Source: Bradyrhizobium ivorense
Lineage (GTDB): Bacteria > Pseudomonadota > Alphaproteobacteria > Rhizobiales > Xanthobacteraceae
Direction: 5' to 3'
DNA length: 64,000 nt
NCBI RefSeq assembly: GCF_900696085.1
Contig: NZ_CAADFC020000035.1
Span: forward strand, 1-64,000
In this document: piece by piece, positions 51,131 to 59,531 of the stretch
How the letters are laid out: each line of letters starts with the position of its first letter
Numbering within the stretch: the stretch's first letter is position 1
The notes under the pieces: generated by a model
Databases searched by the model: none
Seen by the model: the letters and a program-made list of their open reading frames with translations, nothing else
What the model was told of the DNA's origin: nothing
Position numbers and translations under genes: made by a program

Positions 51131-51243
51131 AGAAACTGCGCAGACTCGGCAACTAAACGAATGCCCACTCTTCTGCTCCGCTTGGCGCATTCCCGCAAAC
51201 TGAGATATCTTGCCCTTGCATCAGCTTTCCTGAGGGTGACAAA

Positions 51244-52146
51244 TTGCGGCGGCTGCTCTTTCTCAACGGCATCAAGGCATTCGAGGCCGCGGCGCGGACC
51301 GGCAGCTTTGCTGCCGCGGGCCATGAGCTCAACGTCTCGGCCGCCGCGATCAGCCGGATGGTGCACCTCCTGGAAGAGCGGCTCGGGGTTGCGCTGTTCG
51401 AGCGCAAGGCGAACCGGCTGGTCACCACGGCGGCGGGCCGCGCCTATCAGAGCGGGCTGACGCCGATCTTCGACGCGCTGGCGAGCCTCACCGCGCAGGT
51501 CACCGCCGCCAGCACGCGCGTCTTGACCGTCGGCGTCGGCCCGACCTTCGCGATGAAATGGATGATCCCGCACCTTGCCGAATTCCGCAAAGCCGAGCCC
51601 GACATCGAGGTGCGGATCACCACCGGCGGCATCGCGGTGCCGTTCGGCGACGACTGGAGCTGCGGCATCAAGCTCGGCGACGGCGAGTGGCCCGGCCTGG
51701 TCGCCGAGCCGCTGTTCGCCGCCGACCTGATGCCGGTGTGCACGGCGCGGCTCGCCAACACGCTGAAACGCCCCGCCGACCTCAAGGGGCCGAGCCTGAT
51801 CCGGGTGGCGCATTCGCCCGACGACTGGCCGTCCTGGCTGAAGGCGGCCGGCGTGCCGCGGCTGACCGCGCGCGGGCCCGAGTTCCAGTTCTACGGCCAG
51901 GCACTGCAGGCAGCCAGCGACGGGCTCGGCATCGCAATGGGCATCCGGCCCTATATCGACGACGACCTCGCCGCCGGCCGGCTGGTGGCGCCGTTCGCGC
52001 TCAGCGTGCCGAAGGGGATGCGCTGGTATCTGGTCTATCGCGGCTTCCATGCCGAGCAGCGCGACTTCGCCGCGTTCCGCCGCTGGATCATCCGCGCCGC
52101 GGCCGAGCCCGCCGCCGCCCGCAAGGGCGCGCGCAGCGCCGGCTGA
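51244..52146 (+). CDS. LysR-family transcriptional regulator (GcvA-like)
   Basis: A 300-residue LysR regulator. The N-terminal winged helix is LFLNGIKAFEAAARTGSFAA-AGHELNVSAAAISRMVHLLE-ERLGVALFERKANRLVTTAAG, followed by a linker helix and the effector domain (about 95-295: VLTVGVGPTFAMKWMIPHLA, DIEVRITTGGIAVPFGDDWS, GIAMGIRPYIDDDLAAGRLV). The subgroup resembles GcvA. The start is TTG 51244 with a weak upstream site; no earlier ATG fits. It is divergent from the TauE-like gene, which may be a target. Confidence 0.9.
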   Translation: MRRLLFLNGIKAFEAAARTGSFAAAGHELNVSAAAISRMVHLLEERLGVALFERKANRLVTTAAGRAYQSGLTPIFDALASLTAQVTAASTRVLTVGVGPTFAMKWMIPHLAEFRKAEPDIEVRITTGGIAVPFGDDWSCGIKLGDGEWPGLVAEPLFAADLMPVCTARLANTLKRPADLKGPSLIRVAHSPDDWPSWLKAAGVPRLTARGPEFQFYGQALQAASDGLGIAMGIRPYIDDDLAAGRLVAPFALSVPKGMRWYLVYRGFHAEQRDFAAFRRWIIRAAAEPAAARKGARSAG

Positions 52147-52287
52147 TCCCATCCCCCATACCGGCCGGGCGTCGACGCGCCGGTTCCGGCGCTGCCCCGC
52201 ACAAATAAACCAGCCGGTTTGTGATCTCCTTCACACTCGGCACCGCGCGCCCGTGCTTCGATTGAGAAGGACGTCAGAGGACGGCGG

Positions 52288-52524
52288 ATGATTTACGGCG
52301 ATTGTGAAATCAAGTCATTCGAGGTGGGGAAGGGGCAATGGCACGCCAGGATTCAACGGGTCGATCAAAGGCCGGTCGTCATCGATGGCATGTCGTTTCC
52401 GACGCTCGACATCGGTTTTGCGTGGTCAGATCCGGATGCGGCGATCGCGGACGCGAGGCGGCTCATCGACCGGTTCCCGCAGCGATTTGCCACGATAGTG
52501 CCGTCAGCCGAAGCCTTGTCGTGA
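52288..52524 (+). CDS. Small hypothetical protein
   Basis: A 78-residue protein starting at ATG 52288 with AGAGGA seven bases upstream. It reads as a short antiparallel sheet (DCEIKSFEVGKGQWHARIQR, QRPVVIDGMSFPTLDIGFAW) followed by a helix (SDPDAAIADARRLIDRF) and tail. No family identified. It overlaps the next small gene by GTGA, so the two are probably one transcript. Confidence 0.65.
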   Translation: MIYGDCEIKSFEVGKGQWHARIQRVDQRPVVIDGMSFPTLDIGFAWSDPDAAIADARRLIDRFPQRFATIVPSAEALS

Positions 52525-52727
52525 ACGGCAGCGCCATGATCGCCGTCGTCCCGCAATGCGAACCCGATCCGGTGTGGCCGGCGCAAGTGCGCACCAGCTG
52601 CCCGGACTGCACCGCCAGGCTCGAGCTGCTGCGCGTCATCCCCGGTCGTGCCGCCGAATACTGGACGCTGCGCTGCGCCGGCTGCGGCGGCATCCATATG
52701 GACATCGTCGACCGGCCGCGGGGCTGA
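52521..52727 (+). CDS. Small zinc-ribbon hypothetical protein
   Basis: A 68-residue protein from GTG 52521 (or ATG 52536, 63 residues). SCPDCTARLELLRV and LRCAGCGGIHMDI form a C-x2-C ... C-x2-C zinc ribbon of about 30 residues. No enzymatic motif. It is translationally coupled to the preceding small gene. Function unknown. Confidence 0.6.
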   Translation: MNGSAMIAVVPQCEPDPVWPAQVRTSCPDCTARLELLRVIPGRAAEYWTLRCAGCGGIHMDIVDRPRG

Positions 52728-52795
52728 TGCGTTCGCTTACCTCGCCCCCCTTGCGGGAAGAGGGAACGAGAGCGTTACTGACATCTGCTGACAGC

Positions 52796-52843
52796 TAAAT
52801 TCCGGGCCAAGGGCACGCGTAAATTCCGGGCCAAGGGCACGCG
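52796..52843. repeat. 24-base tandem duplication upstream of uvrB
   Basis: Two exact 24-base copies, TAAATTCCGGGCCAAGGGC plus ACGCG, at 52796-52819 and 52820-52843. They end 45 bases before the uvrB ATG and directly precede GCGCCCTTTGCCC, which is complementary to the GGGCCAAGGGCACGCG of the repeat. The role is unknown; possibly a leader hairpin. Confidence 0.8.
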
Positions 52844-52888
52844 CCCTTTGCCCTTTTCTCGCTGCCGGACTCGTCCCATATTCCGGCC

Positions 52889-55813
52889 ATGGCGAAGACA
52901 CCCAGCACTCCGAAAAAGCCCGGCAAAACCCCAAAATCCAAAGCACACCGGCCCGACGTCCAACCGATCGGGCCTGCGCTGGCTGAGCTGCTCAATCCCG
53001 CGATCAATCGCGGCGATGCCGGCATGGGCTCTGGCACCGGCCTGCAGCCGCCGCCGGACAATTCCTGGGACCGCCGCGCCGGCGGCGAGGCCGCGGCGCA
53101 TCGTGCCCGGGCCTCGACGCGCGAGAGCAGCGGCGATGTCGCCCGGCGCGATGCCGCAGGTCCTGGCGCGGGTCTCGGCGAGGCCCCGCAGGCCAATTAC
53201 GGCACCTCGGCGACCGTGCCGACGCTCGACCCCGAGCTGGCGCGGCAGCTCGGGCTGCCGACCGCGGAAGACGACGACGAGGCGCTGGCCCGCCCGCCGC
53301 GCAGCAAGATGGAGGCGCTCGGCGTCAAGGCGACCGCCGACGCGCTGGAGAATCTGATCCGCGACGGCCGCCCCGAATTCCGCAAGGACGACGGCTCGAT
53401 GCGGGTGTGGACCCCGCACCGGCCGCCGCGTCCGGAAAAGTCCGAAGGCGGCGTGCGCTTCGAGATCAAGTCCGAGTATCAGCCGAAGGGCGACCAGCCG
53501 ACCGCGATCGCGGAACTGGTCGAAGGCATCGGGCGCAGCGACCGCACCCAGGTGCTGCTCGGCGTCACCGGCTCGGGCAAGACCTACACGATGGCCAAGG
53601 TGATCGAGGCGACGCAGCGCCCTGCCCTGATCCTCGCCCCTAACAAGACGCTGGCGGCGCAGCTCTACGGCGAGTTCAAGAACTTCTTCCCCGACAACGC
53701 GGTGGAGTATTTCGTCAGCTATTACGACTACTACCAGCCCGAGGCCTATGTGCCGCGGACCGACACCTATATCGAGAAGGACTCGTCGATCAACGAGCAG
53801 ATCGACCGCATGCGCCACTCGGCGACGCGTGCGCTGCTCGAGCGCGACGACGTCATCATCGTCGCCTCGGTGTCGTGCATCTACGGTATTGGCTCGGTCG
53901 AGACCTACACCGCGATGACCTTTGCGCTGAAGAAGGGCGAGCGCATCGACCAGCGGCAGCTGATCGCCGACCTGGTCGCGCTGCAGTACAAGCGCACCCA
54001 GGCCGAGTTCACCCGCGGCACCTTCCGCGTCCGTGGCGATGTCATCGACATCTTCCCGGCGCACTATGAGGACCGCGCCTGGCGCGTGAACCTGTTCGGC
54101 GACACCGTGGAGAATATCGAGGAATTCGATCCGCTCACCGGCCACAAGCAGGACGAGCTCGAATTCATCAAGATCTACGCCAACTCGCACTATGTGACGC
54201 CGCGCCCGACCCTGGTGCAGGCGATCAAGTCGATCAAATCGGAGCTCAAGATCCGTCTCGACCAGCTCAACGACCAGGGCCGCCTCTTGGAAGCGCAGCG
54301 GCTCGAGCAGCGCACCACCTTCGATCTCGAGATGATGGAGGCGACCGGGAGCTGCGCCGGCATCGAGAACTATTCGCGCTATCTCACCGGCCGCCGTCCC
54401 GGCGAGCCGCCGCCGACGCTGTTCGAATACGTCCCCGACAACGCGCTGATCTTCGCCGACGAGAGCCACGTCACCGTGCCGCAGATCGGCGCCATGTTCC
54501 GCGGCGACTTCCGCCGCAAGGCGACCTTGGCCGAATACGGTTTCCGCCTGCCCTCCTGCATGGACAACCGCCCGCTCCGCTTCGAGGAGTGGGACATGAT
54601 GCGGCCGCAGACCGTCGCCGTGTCGGCGACGCCGAGCGGCTGGGAGTTGAACGAGTCCGGCGGCGTGTTCGTCGAGCAGGTGATCCGCCCGACCGGGCTG
54701 ATTGATCCGCCGGTCGACATTCGTCCGGCCCGCACCCAGGTCGACGACCTCGTCGGCGAGGTGCGCGCCACCGCGGCTGCCGGCTATCGCTCGCTCATCA
54801 CGGTGCTGACCAAACGCATGGCGGAGGATCTCACCGAATACCTGCACGAGCAGGGCATTCGCGTCCGCTACATGCACTCCGATATCGACACCATCGAGCG
54901 CATCGAAATCATCCGGGATCTCCGGCTCGGCGCGTTCGACGCGCTGGTCGGCATCAACCTCTTGCGCGAGGGCCTCGACATTCCCGAATGCGCGCTGGTC
55001 GCGATCCTCGACGCCGACAAGGAGGGCTTTTTGCGCAGCGAGACCTCGCTGATCCAGACCATCGGCCGTGCCGCGCGCAATGTCGACGGCAAGGTGATCC
55101 TCTACGCCGACAGCATGACCGGCTCGATGGAGCGCGCCATCGCCGAGACCAACCGCCGCCGCGAGAAGCAGGTCGAGTACAACGAGGCCAACGGCATCAC
55201 GCCGGAGAGCGTCAAGAAGTCGATCGGCGACATCCTCAACTCGGTCTACGAGCGCGACCACGTGCTGGTCGAGATTGGCGACGGCGGCATGGCCGACGAC
55301 GTCATCAGCATCGGGCACAATTTCGAGGCGGTGCTGAGCGACCTCGAAACCAGGATGCGCGAAGCCGCCGCCGATCTGAACTTCGAGGAAGCCGCGCGCC
55401 TGCGCGACGAGGTCAAGCGCCTGCGCGCCACCGAGATGGCCGTGGTCGACGACCCCACCGCGAAACAGCGCAACGTGCAGAAGCAGGCCGGCGCCTACGC
55501 CGGCACCAGAAAATACGGCGACGCCGCCAACCTCCCGGTCAGCGCGCTGAAGAACAAGGCCGCGCAGACCTCCGTCAAGGCGGGCCGCGGCGGCAAGTCC
55601 GGCTCACGCGTCCACAAGCCCCACCTCGACGAAATGCACGGCCCGGAATCCCTGCCCTTCCGTCCCAGCGGCGCGCTGCCGGCAAAGCCGTTCGGCGGAA
55701 GCAGCCGAATCATCCAACCGACCGACTCGCGGCAGTCAGGCCCGGAGTTCGGCCCGTCGCCGCGAAGCAGCGGCGGCGCGCCGGGGAAACGGGGCGGGTG
55801 GAAGAAGCGGTAG
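52889..55813 (+). CDS. uvrB: Excinuclease ABC subunit B with long N- and C-terminal extensions
   Basis: A 974-residue UvrB, well over the usual 670 or so. The conserved core begins near residue 188 (RFEIKSEYQPKGDQPTAIAE); Walker A is GVTGSGKT (225-232), the beta-hairpin region is YFVSYYDYYQPEAYVPRTDT, with FADESH, GWELNESGGVFVEQVIRPTG and VGINLLREGLDIPE downstream, and a UvrC-binding UVR motif at about 818-850 (ETRMREAAADLNFEEAARLR). The first 185 residues (Lys/Pro-rich, then Ala/Arg-rich) and last 120 (Gly/Ser/Arg-rich) are low-complexity. UvrB verifies DNA damage after UvrA loading and presents it to UvrC. Confidence 0.95.
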   Translation: MAKTPSTPKKPGKTPKSKAHRPDVQPIGPALAELLNPAINRGDAGMGSGTGLQPPPDNSWDRRAGGEAAAHRARASTRESSGDVARRDAAGPGAGLGEAPQANYGTSATVPTLDPELARQLGLPTAEDDDEALARPPRSKMEALGVKATADALENLIRDGRPEFRKDDGSMRVWTPHRPPRPEKSEGGVRFEIKSEYQPKGDQPTAIAELVEGIGRSDRTQVLLGVTGSGKTYTMAKVIEATQRPALILAPNKTLAAQLYGEFKNFFPDNAVEYFVSYYDYYQPEAYVPRTDTYIEKDSSINEQIDRMRHSATRALLERDDVIIVASVSCIYGIGSVETYTAMTFALKKGERIDQRQLIADLVALQYKRTQAEFTRGTFRVRGDVIDIFPAHYEDRAWRVNLFGDTVENIEEFDPLTGHKQDELEFIKIYANSHYVTPRPTLVQAIKSIKSELKIRLDQLNDQGRLLEAQRLEQRTTFDLEMMEATGSCAGIENYSRYLTGRRPGEPPPTLFEYVPDNALIFADESHVTVPQIGAMFRGDFRRKATLAEYGFRLPSCMDNRPLRFEEWDMMRPQTVAVSATPSGWELNESGGVFVEQVIRPTGLIDPPVDIRPARTQVDDLVGEVRATAAAGYRSLITVLTKRMAEDLTEYLHEQGIRVRYMHSDIDTIERIEIIRDLRLGAFDALVGINLLREGLDIPECALVAILDADKEGFLRSETSLIQTIGRAARNVDGKVILYADSMTGSMERAIAETNRRREKQVEYNEANGITPESVKKSIGDILNSVYERDHVLVEIGDGGMADDVISIGHNFEAVLSDLETRMREAAADLNFEEAARLRDEVKRLRATEMAVVDDPTAKQRNVQKQAGAYAGTRKYGDAANLPVSALKNKAAQTSVKAGRGGKSGSRVHKPHLDEMHGPESLPFRPSGALPAKPFGGSSRIIQPTDSRQSGPEFGPSPRSSGGAPGKRGGWKKR

Positions 55814-55864
55814 AGTCACTGGCGAAGCACAACCCCTTTCGGCTAATCTGATTGGGGGCCCGCC

Positions 55865-56791
55865 ATGATTAATCTCTTCATCGCCAATACGGACAATTCT
55901 TGGTTCGATTTCCTCGCGTCAGAAGGCGACTTGGCCGAAGTCAACTTCTGGTGGCCCGGAGAGTCGGGTTTTAGAGCGCTACAGCCAGGCGAACTTCTTG
56001 TGTTTCGTTTGAAGAGCCCCCGCAACAAGATCGGCGGCTTCGGAATCTTCAGTAGCCATTCAGCCCTGCCGATCCAAATGGCCTGGGAGACATTTGGACG
56101 GGCAAATGGCGTCGCATCCTTGGACGGTTTGCTCGGCGCTATCGCCCGCCTGCGCACCAACGTGTCCGTCGTTCCATCGACGGACATTGGTTCAACAGTC
56201 CTCGTCGAACCGGTCTTTCTTCCTGAACACCTTTGGCTTGACCTTCCAGAGTCGTGGTCATCGAGTATCCAACGAGGAAAACTCTATTCGACGGAAAATG
56301 CCGACGGCCTACAACTATGGGAGCGTCTCCTGGACGCGGCGAGGCTAAGTGCCGTGACCAACGTCGCGGGATTTCCGTCTCATGAGCAAGCACGCTTTGG
56401 CCTCCCAACTCTCATCACCCCACGCCTGGGACAAGGCGCGTTTCGCGTTGCGGTAACTGAGGCATACGGCAGACAGTGCGCAATAACTGGCGGCAAGGTG
56501 CTCCCTGCCTTGGATGCCGCCCACATCAAGCCTTACTCAGAGGGTGGTCATCACGCGAAATCAAACGGCATCCTATTGCGGAAAGATATCCATTCAGTTT
56601 TTGACGCCGGTTACGTAACAATCAAAGACGATCTGACTTTCTCGGTAAGCAAGAAGGTGAAGGAAGTCTTCAATAACGGAGAGGAATACCTTCGTTTGCA
56701 CGGACGCCCAGTTCGTCCGCCCAAACACAAAGCAGATTGGCCAGATTTGGATTTACTTCGTTGGCACAACAAGGATCGCTATCTAGGCTAG
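55865..56791 (+). CDS. HNH endonuclease with N-terminal PUA-like domain, probable modification-dependent nuclease
   Basis: A 308-residue protein. Residues about 20-100 (NFWWPGESGFRALQPGELLV, FRLKSPRNKIGGFGIFSSHS) look like a PUA/EVE-type base-reading domain. The C-terminal HNH domain (about 205-275) has CAITGGKVLPALDAAHIKPY, SNGILLRKDIHSVFDAGYVT with the three HNH residues. PUA-like-HNH enzymes include nucleases that cut DNA carrying modified cytosine. It has visibly lower GC than its neighbours, suggesting recent acquisition, and lies 66 bases ahead of a DpnI gene on the same strand. The modified target is not known. Confidence 0.75.
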   Translation: MINLFIANTDNSWFDFLASEGDLAEVNFWWPGESGFRALQPGELLVFRLKSPRNKIGGFGIFSSHSALPIQMAWETFGRANGVASLDGLLGAIARLRTNVSVVPSTDIGSTVLVEPVFLPEHLWLDLPESWSSSIQRGKLYSTENADGLQLWERLLDAARLSAVTNVAGFPSHEQARFGLPTLITPRLGQGAFRVAVTEAYGRQCAITGGKVLPALDAAHIKPYSEGGHHAKSNGILLRKDIHSVFDAGYVTIKDDLTFSVSKKVKEVFNNGEEYLRLHGRPVRPPKHKADWPDLDLLRWHNKDRYLG

Positions 56792-56857
56792 CGTCACAAG
56801 TTTAGTTCAGCGCATCGCAGCGTTTGGACGTCCCTTCACTAGCTCCTATCGACAGCA

Positions 56858-57625
56858 ATGAAACTTGGCTTCGAAGAATCGCAGCTCTCCTATACCAGCG
56901 GCTCGCAAAGTGCCCGCGCATGGACCGAAGCCTGGGTCAAGGCATGGGCATACTGCCCACACTGCGGCCACGCGAAGATGTCGCAGTTTCCGAACAACAG
57001 TCCGGTGGCCGACTTCCTGTGCGGATTGTGCAGCGAGGAGTTTGAACTCAAGAGTCAGAAAGGAACATTCGGCGCGAAGGTCGCTGACGGCGCCTACAAG
57101 ACCAAGTGCGAACGCCTTGCTGCCAGCAACAATCCGAACCTGCTCTTGATGAACTACGACCGCAGGACGCTCTCGGTCGTTAATCTGCTCATTGTCCCGA
57201 AGCATTTCTTCATCAGGGACATTATCGAGGAACGAAAGCCTCTCGCAGCAACCGCCCGGCGCGCCGGGTGGATCGGGTCGAATATCCTGCTCGGAAAGGT
57301 CCCGGAGTCCGGGAAAATCCACATCGTCCGAAACGGCGTCATTCGCGACAAGGAGCTCGTTCTGGCCGAATGGCAGAAGACCCTGTTTCTCAGAGCCGAG
57401 TCGCTGGAGTCGCGAGGCTGGCTTCTCGACGTAATGAAGTGCGTGGAGTCACTGGGCAGGCGGGACTTCACGCTTGACGAGGTCTATGCTTTCGAGCGTC
57501 ATCTCGGCGATCTCTATCCGGGCAACCAGAATGTCCGACCGAAGATACGCCAGCAGCTTCAGTATCTGCGTGATCGTGGATTCGTCGAATTTGTTTCGCG
57601 AGGCAATTACCGACTGAAATCGTGA
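56858..57625 (+). CDS. dpnI: DpnI-family restriction endonuclease (cuts methylated GATC)
   Basis: A 255-residue homologue of DpnI, aligning through its length with the pneumococcal enzyme as I remember it. The catalytic core is NNSPVADFLCGLCSEEFELKS with D52, E63 and K65; cysteines C33, C36, C55 and C58 bind zinc (YCPHCG, LCGLCS). RKPLAATARRAGWIGSNILL is a highly conserved block, and the C-terminal winged helix (about 185-255: FTLDEVYAFERHLGDLYPGN, VRPKIRQQLQYLRDRGFVEF) reads the methyl group. DpnI cuts GmATC only when adenine is methylated and so needs no protective methyltransferase. None is near. Low GC suggests transfer. Confidence 0.92.
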   Translation: MKLGFEESQLSYTSGSQSARAWTEAWVKAWAYCPHCGHAKMSQFPNNSPVADFLCGLCSEEFELKSQKGTFGAKVADGAYKTKCERLAASNNPNLLLMNYDRRTLSVVNLLIVPKHFFIRDIIEERKPLAATARRAGWIGSNILLGKVPESGKIHIVRNGVIRDKELVLAEWQKTLFLRAESLESRGWLLDVMKCVESLGRRDFTLDEVYAFERHLGDLYPGNQNVRPKIRQQLQYLRDRGFVEFVSRGNYRLKS

Positions 57626-57632
57626 GGGTCGC

Positions 57633-57914
57633 ATGGCCTGGTTTGTAAACTTCTACCGATGCGAACGCTGTAGCAAGGTCTGGCGCGATGAGTGGTCCTG
57701 TACATGTGACGACGATTGTCCGCACTGCGGAGCGCGACACATGTCACCATTCAAGAGCGAAGATCGGACCGAGTTGGTCGAACAGGACGACAACGAGTTC
57801 GTCGTGATGCGCTCACCGGCTTCGGCCGAGCATGATCCGCACTATGAGGAAGTCGGGCGCTTCGCGACGCGTGCGCAAGCGGAAAAATTTCTGGAATCGA
57901 CTGATTTTGTCTAA
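57633..57914 (+). CDS. Small zinc-ribbon protein downstream of dpnI
   Basis: A 93-residue protein, seven bases after the dpnI stop. Residues 8-35 hold a C-x2-C, C-x-C, C-x2-C pattern (YRCERCSKVWRDEWSCTCDD, then CPHCGARH) that likely binds one or two zinc ions. The acidic tail (EDRTELVEQDDNEFVV) and a short helix follow. Related small proteins occur away from restriction genes, so a functional tie is unproven; position suggests co-transcription. Confidence 0.7.
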   Translation: MAWFVNFYRCERCSKVWRDEWSCTCDDDCPHCGARHMSPFKSEDRTELVEQDDNEFVVMRSPASAEHDPHYEEVGRFATRAQAEKFLESTDFV

Positions 57915-58389
57915 CTATCCGGAACGTCCCAAGCTCGTCACCAAGTCAAACGACATCGAACGCCGGATGGTAGCTGACGTCGCCGCGTGGTGAACCGTCG
58001 TTCATAACGAGACATTGAAAGTTCGGGCTGGGCTTGCCCCCATGCGTCAGCGCTGGATAGCTCATAAAGCCAAGGCGACCGTAGTACGATAGCAAGCGGC
58101 GTCACCGCAGGCTCACCGCGGCGACCGCCAGCAGCGACGTCATGATCATCGTGACCATGAGTTGCAGCGAGACATTTGGCTGGTTGCGCCATTTGCGGAT
58201 CTTGTCGGAGACTGGATGGCGTTCATGGCGGCGCTGCCTTTAGGTCTCGGATGATCCGATGCCGCCAAGCTTAGCGGTACGCCTCGCCCCGCGGCGTGAT
58301 GCGCGTCACGCGCCGCACCGGGCGCAGTGCGACAAAACAACCCGACGGGCAAGTCAGTCGAAAAACCTGTCAAGGCCGCGCGGCGAAAA
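57915..58389. other. Non-coding stretch after the restriction island
   Basis: No convincing gene. On the minus strand at about 58110-58250 a frame encodes a plausible membrane tail (SLQLMVTMIMTSLLAVAAVS) but has no start codon after an in-frame stop; it may be a broken small membrane-protein gene. The rest shows no motif. Confidence 0.35.
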
Positions 58390-58855
58390 TATTTCTGTTT
58401 ATCGTCACGACAACTCATGCTATGCATTGTCCGTCCCGCCCGATGAGAGGGGCGTGCGCACGTCACGAACGCGCGGCGGGATGCGGTGGACGCCCCTGGT
58501 TGAACGCGACGATCGCAAACCAGGGCGGACGGCGAAATCGTGCAGACCTGACGCCCTAGCGGCAGGTGTCGAGTCCCAGGATGCGAATGCGTCTTGCGGA
58601 GGACGGTGACAAAAAAGCCCAGTCTCACCGGGGCGAGCACGTATAAGCCGTAAACCATCGCGCAGGGAAAGCCGGATGTTCCCGGTTACACCTGTGGTCC
58701 TACCCCGGTGCCTTTTGTTGCACCGGGCCCATGGGTGCAATCGGCACCCGGCTTTCCCTGCGCCCTCTATTCATTGAGGGCGGGAATTGAAGCAAAGCTC
58801 GGGCAGCTCATGCCGCGAGAACGCGCTCTCGCATCCTCATAGCTGTTTGACAGGT
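58390..58855 (+). ncRNA. Structured intergenic element, candidate non-coding RNA
   Basis: No coding frame is convincing, but the stretch is full of hairpins. CCCTGGTT (58494-58501) pairs with AACCAGGG (58518-58525). A perfect 16-base stem, GCGCAGGGAAAGCCGG (58660-58675) with CCGGCTTTCCCTGCGC (58748-58763), encloses CCCGGTG (58704-58710)/CACCGGG (58721-58727). GCCCTC-N8-GAGGGC (58762-58781) follows. I recall strikingly similar sequence repeated in Bradyrhizobium genomes, but I cannot verify it here. It might be a transcribed RNA or an inert repeat. Confidence 0.35.
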
Positions 58856-58874
58856 GAATCGGATTTCTCCCCCT

Positions 58875-58960
58875 CGTCATTGCGAGCGGAGCGAAGCAAT
58901 CCATGGGTCCGCGTATGCGGATCGATGGATTGCTTCGTCGCTTCGCTCCTCGCAATGACC
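58875..58960. repeat. Family C palindromic repeat, copy 3
   Basis: CGTCATTGCGAGCGGAGCGAA and TTCGCTCCTCGCAATGAC are the inverted ends; GCAATCCATGGGTCCGC and GCGGATCGATGGATTGC form the inner stem. It lies just right of the structured element. Confidence 0.85.
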
Positions 58961-59025
58961 CGGAAGTAGTGGGGGACTACGACACTCGGCGTCACCCGCT
59001 CGCGACAGGCGCCGACTGCGCCCCT

Positions 59026-59217
59026 TCACCCCGACCGCCGATTGCTGGTGTTCTGGGTCAGATTGCCGTGCGCGGCCTGTTCGCGGATGTTGTGCTTCTC
59101 GTCGTCGCGATGGCCCTTGGTGGTGTCGAGGGGAACGCCGGGGGTGCTGCCCGGACCCTTGTGGCTCCGGTTGTCGTCGGGAACGGGCGGGATGTTTTTT
59201 GTCTGAGGTTTCGTCAT
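59026..59217 (-). CDS. Small polar hypothetical protein
   Basis: A 63-residue hydrophilic and probably disordered protein (KPQTKNIPPVPDDNRSHKGP, LDTTKGHRDDEKHNIREQA, TSNRRSG). ATG 59217 has CGGAG seven bases upstream. No motif or family recognised. It is downstream of, and on the same strand as, a small secreted protein gene. Confidence 0.5.
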   Translation of the reverse strand: MTKPQTKNIPPVPDDNRSHKGPGSTPGVPLDTTKGHRDDEKHNIREQAAHGNLTQNTSNRRSG

Positions 59218-59300
59218 CGTCGTCTCCGTTACGCAAGGAGACAACGCTGCCCGCGCGGACGGCGTTCCGGAAACCTCTCTTCACATCTTGGCCGGTGGCC

Positions 59301-59531
59301 TCACAGCTTTTCCTGCCGCGGCGGGGGCGCCTGCTGCTCGCGCGCATGTTCCTTGGCGCGATGGCGGCCGTAGAGGCAGCCGGCGGCGGCGCCGAGCATG
59401 CCGTGATGGCCGGCATAATGGCCGGCGACGCCGCCGACGACGGCGCCCTTGATGCAGCCCTTGGCGTCGGCCGGAGTTGCGGCGGCAAGCGCGGTGACGG
59501 CAATGGCGGTAGCGAGAACGATCGATTTCAT
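59301..59531 (-). CDS. Small secreted glycine-zipper-like protein
   Basis: A 76-residue exported protein: signal peptide MKSIVLATAIAVTALAAATP-ADA, then KGCIKGAVVGGVAGHYAGHH-GMLGAAAGCLYGRHRA, a glycine-zipper-like pattern with two cysteines that may form a disulfide, and a charged, proline-rich tail. Such small proteins are found in the envelope of rhizobia; function unknown. ATG 59531. Confidence 0.65.
   Translation of the reverse strand: MKSIVLATAIAVTALAAATPADAKGCIKGAVVGGVAGHYAGHHGMLGAAAGCLYGRHRAKEHAREQQAPPPRQEKL

Noticed and set aside
52775..55318. 847-codon open frame on the minus strand opposite uvrB
   Set aside because: It is an antisense shadow of uvrB produced by high-GC codon bias; composition is Asp/Arg/His/Ala-rich without domains, and uvrB on the other strand is unmistakable.
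58110..58250. Possible small membrane protein on the minus strand (tail SLQLMVTMIMTSLLAVAAVS)
   Set aside because: The frame has an in-frame stop and then no start codon before the hydrophobic part. It may be a relic, so it is noted only within the non-coding entry.
58146..58658. 170-codon minus-strand frame across the structured element
   Set aside because: Composition is that of random high-GC sequence and it spans the strong hairpins; no domain or export signal.
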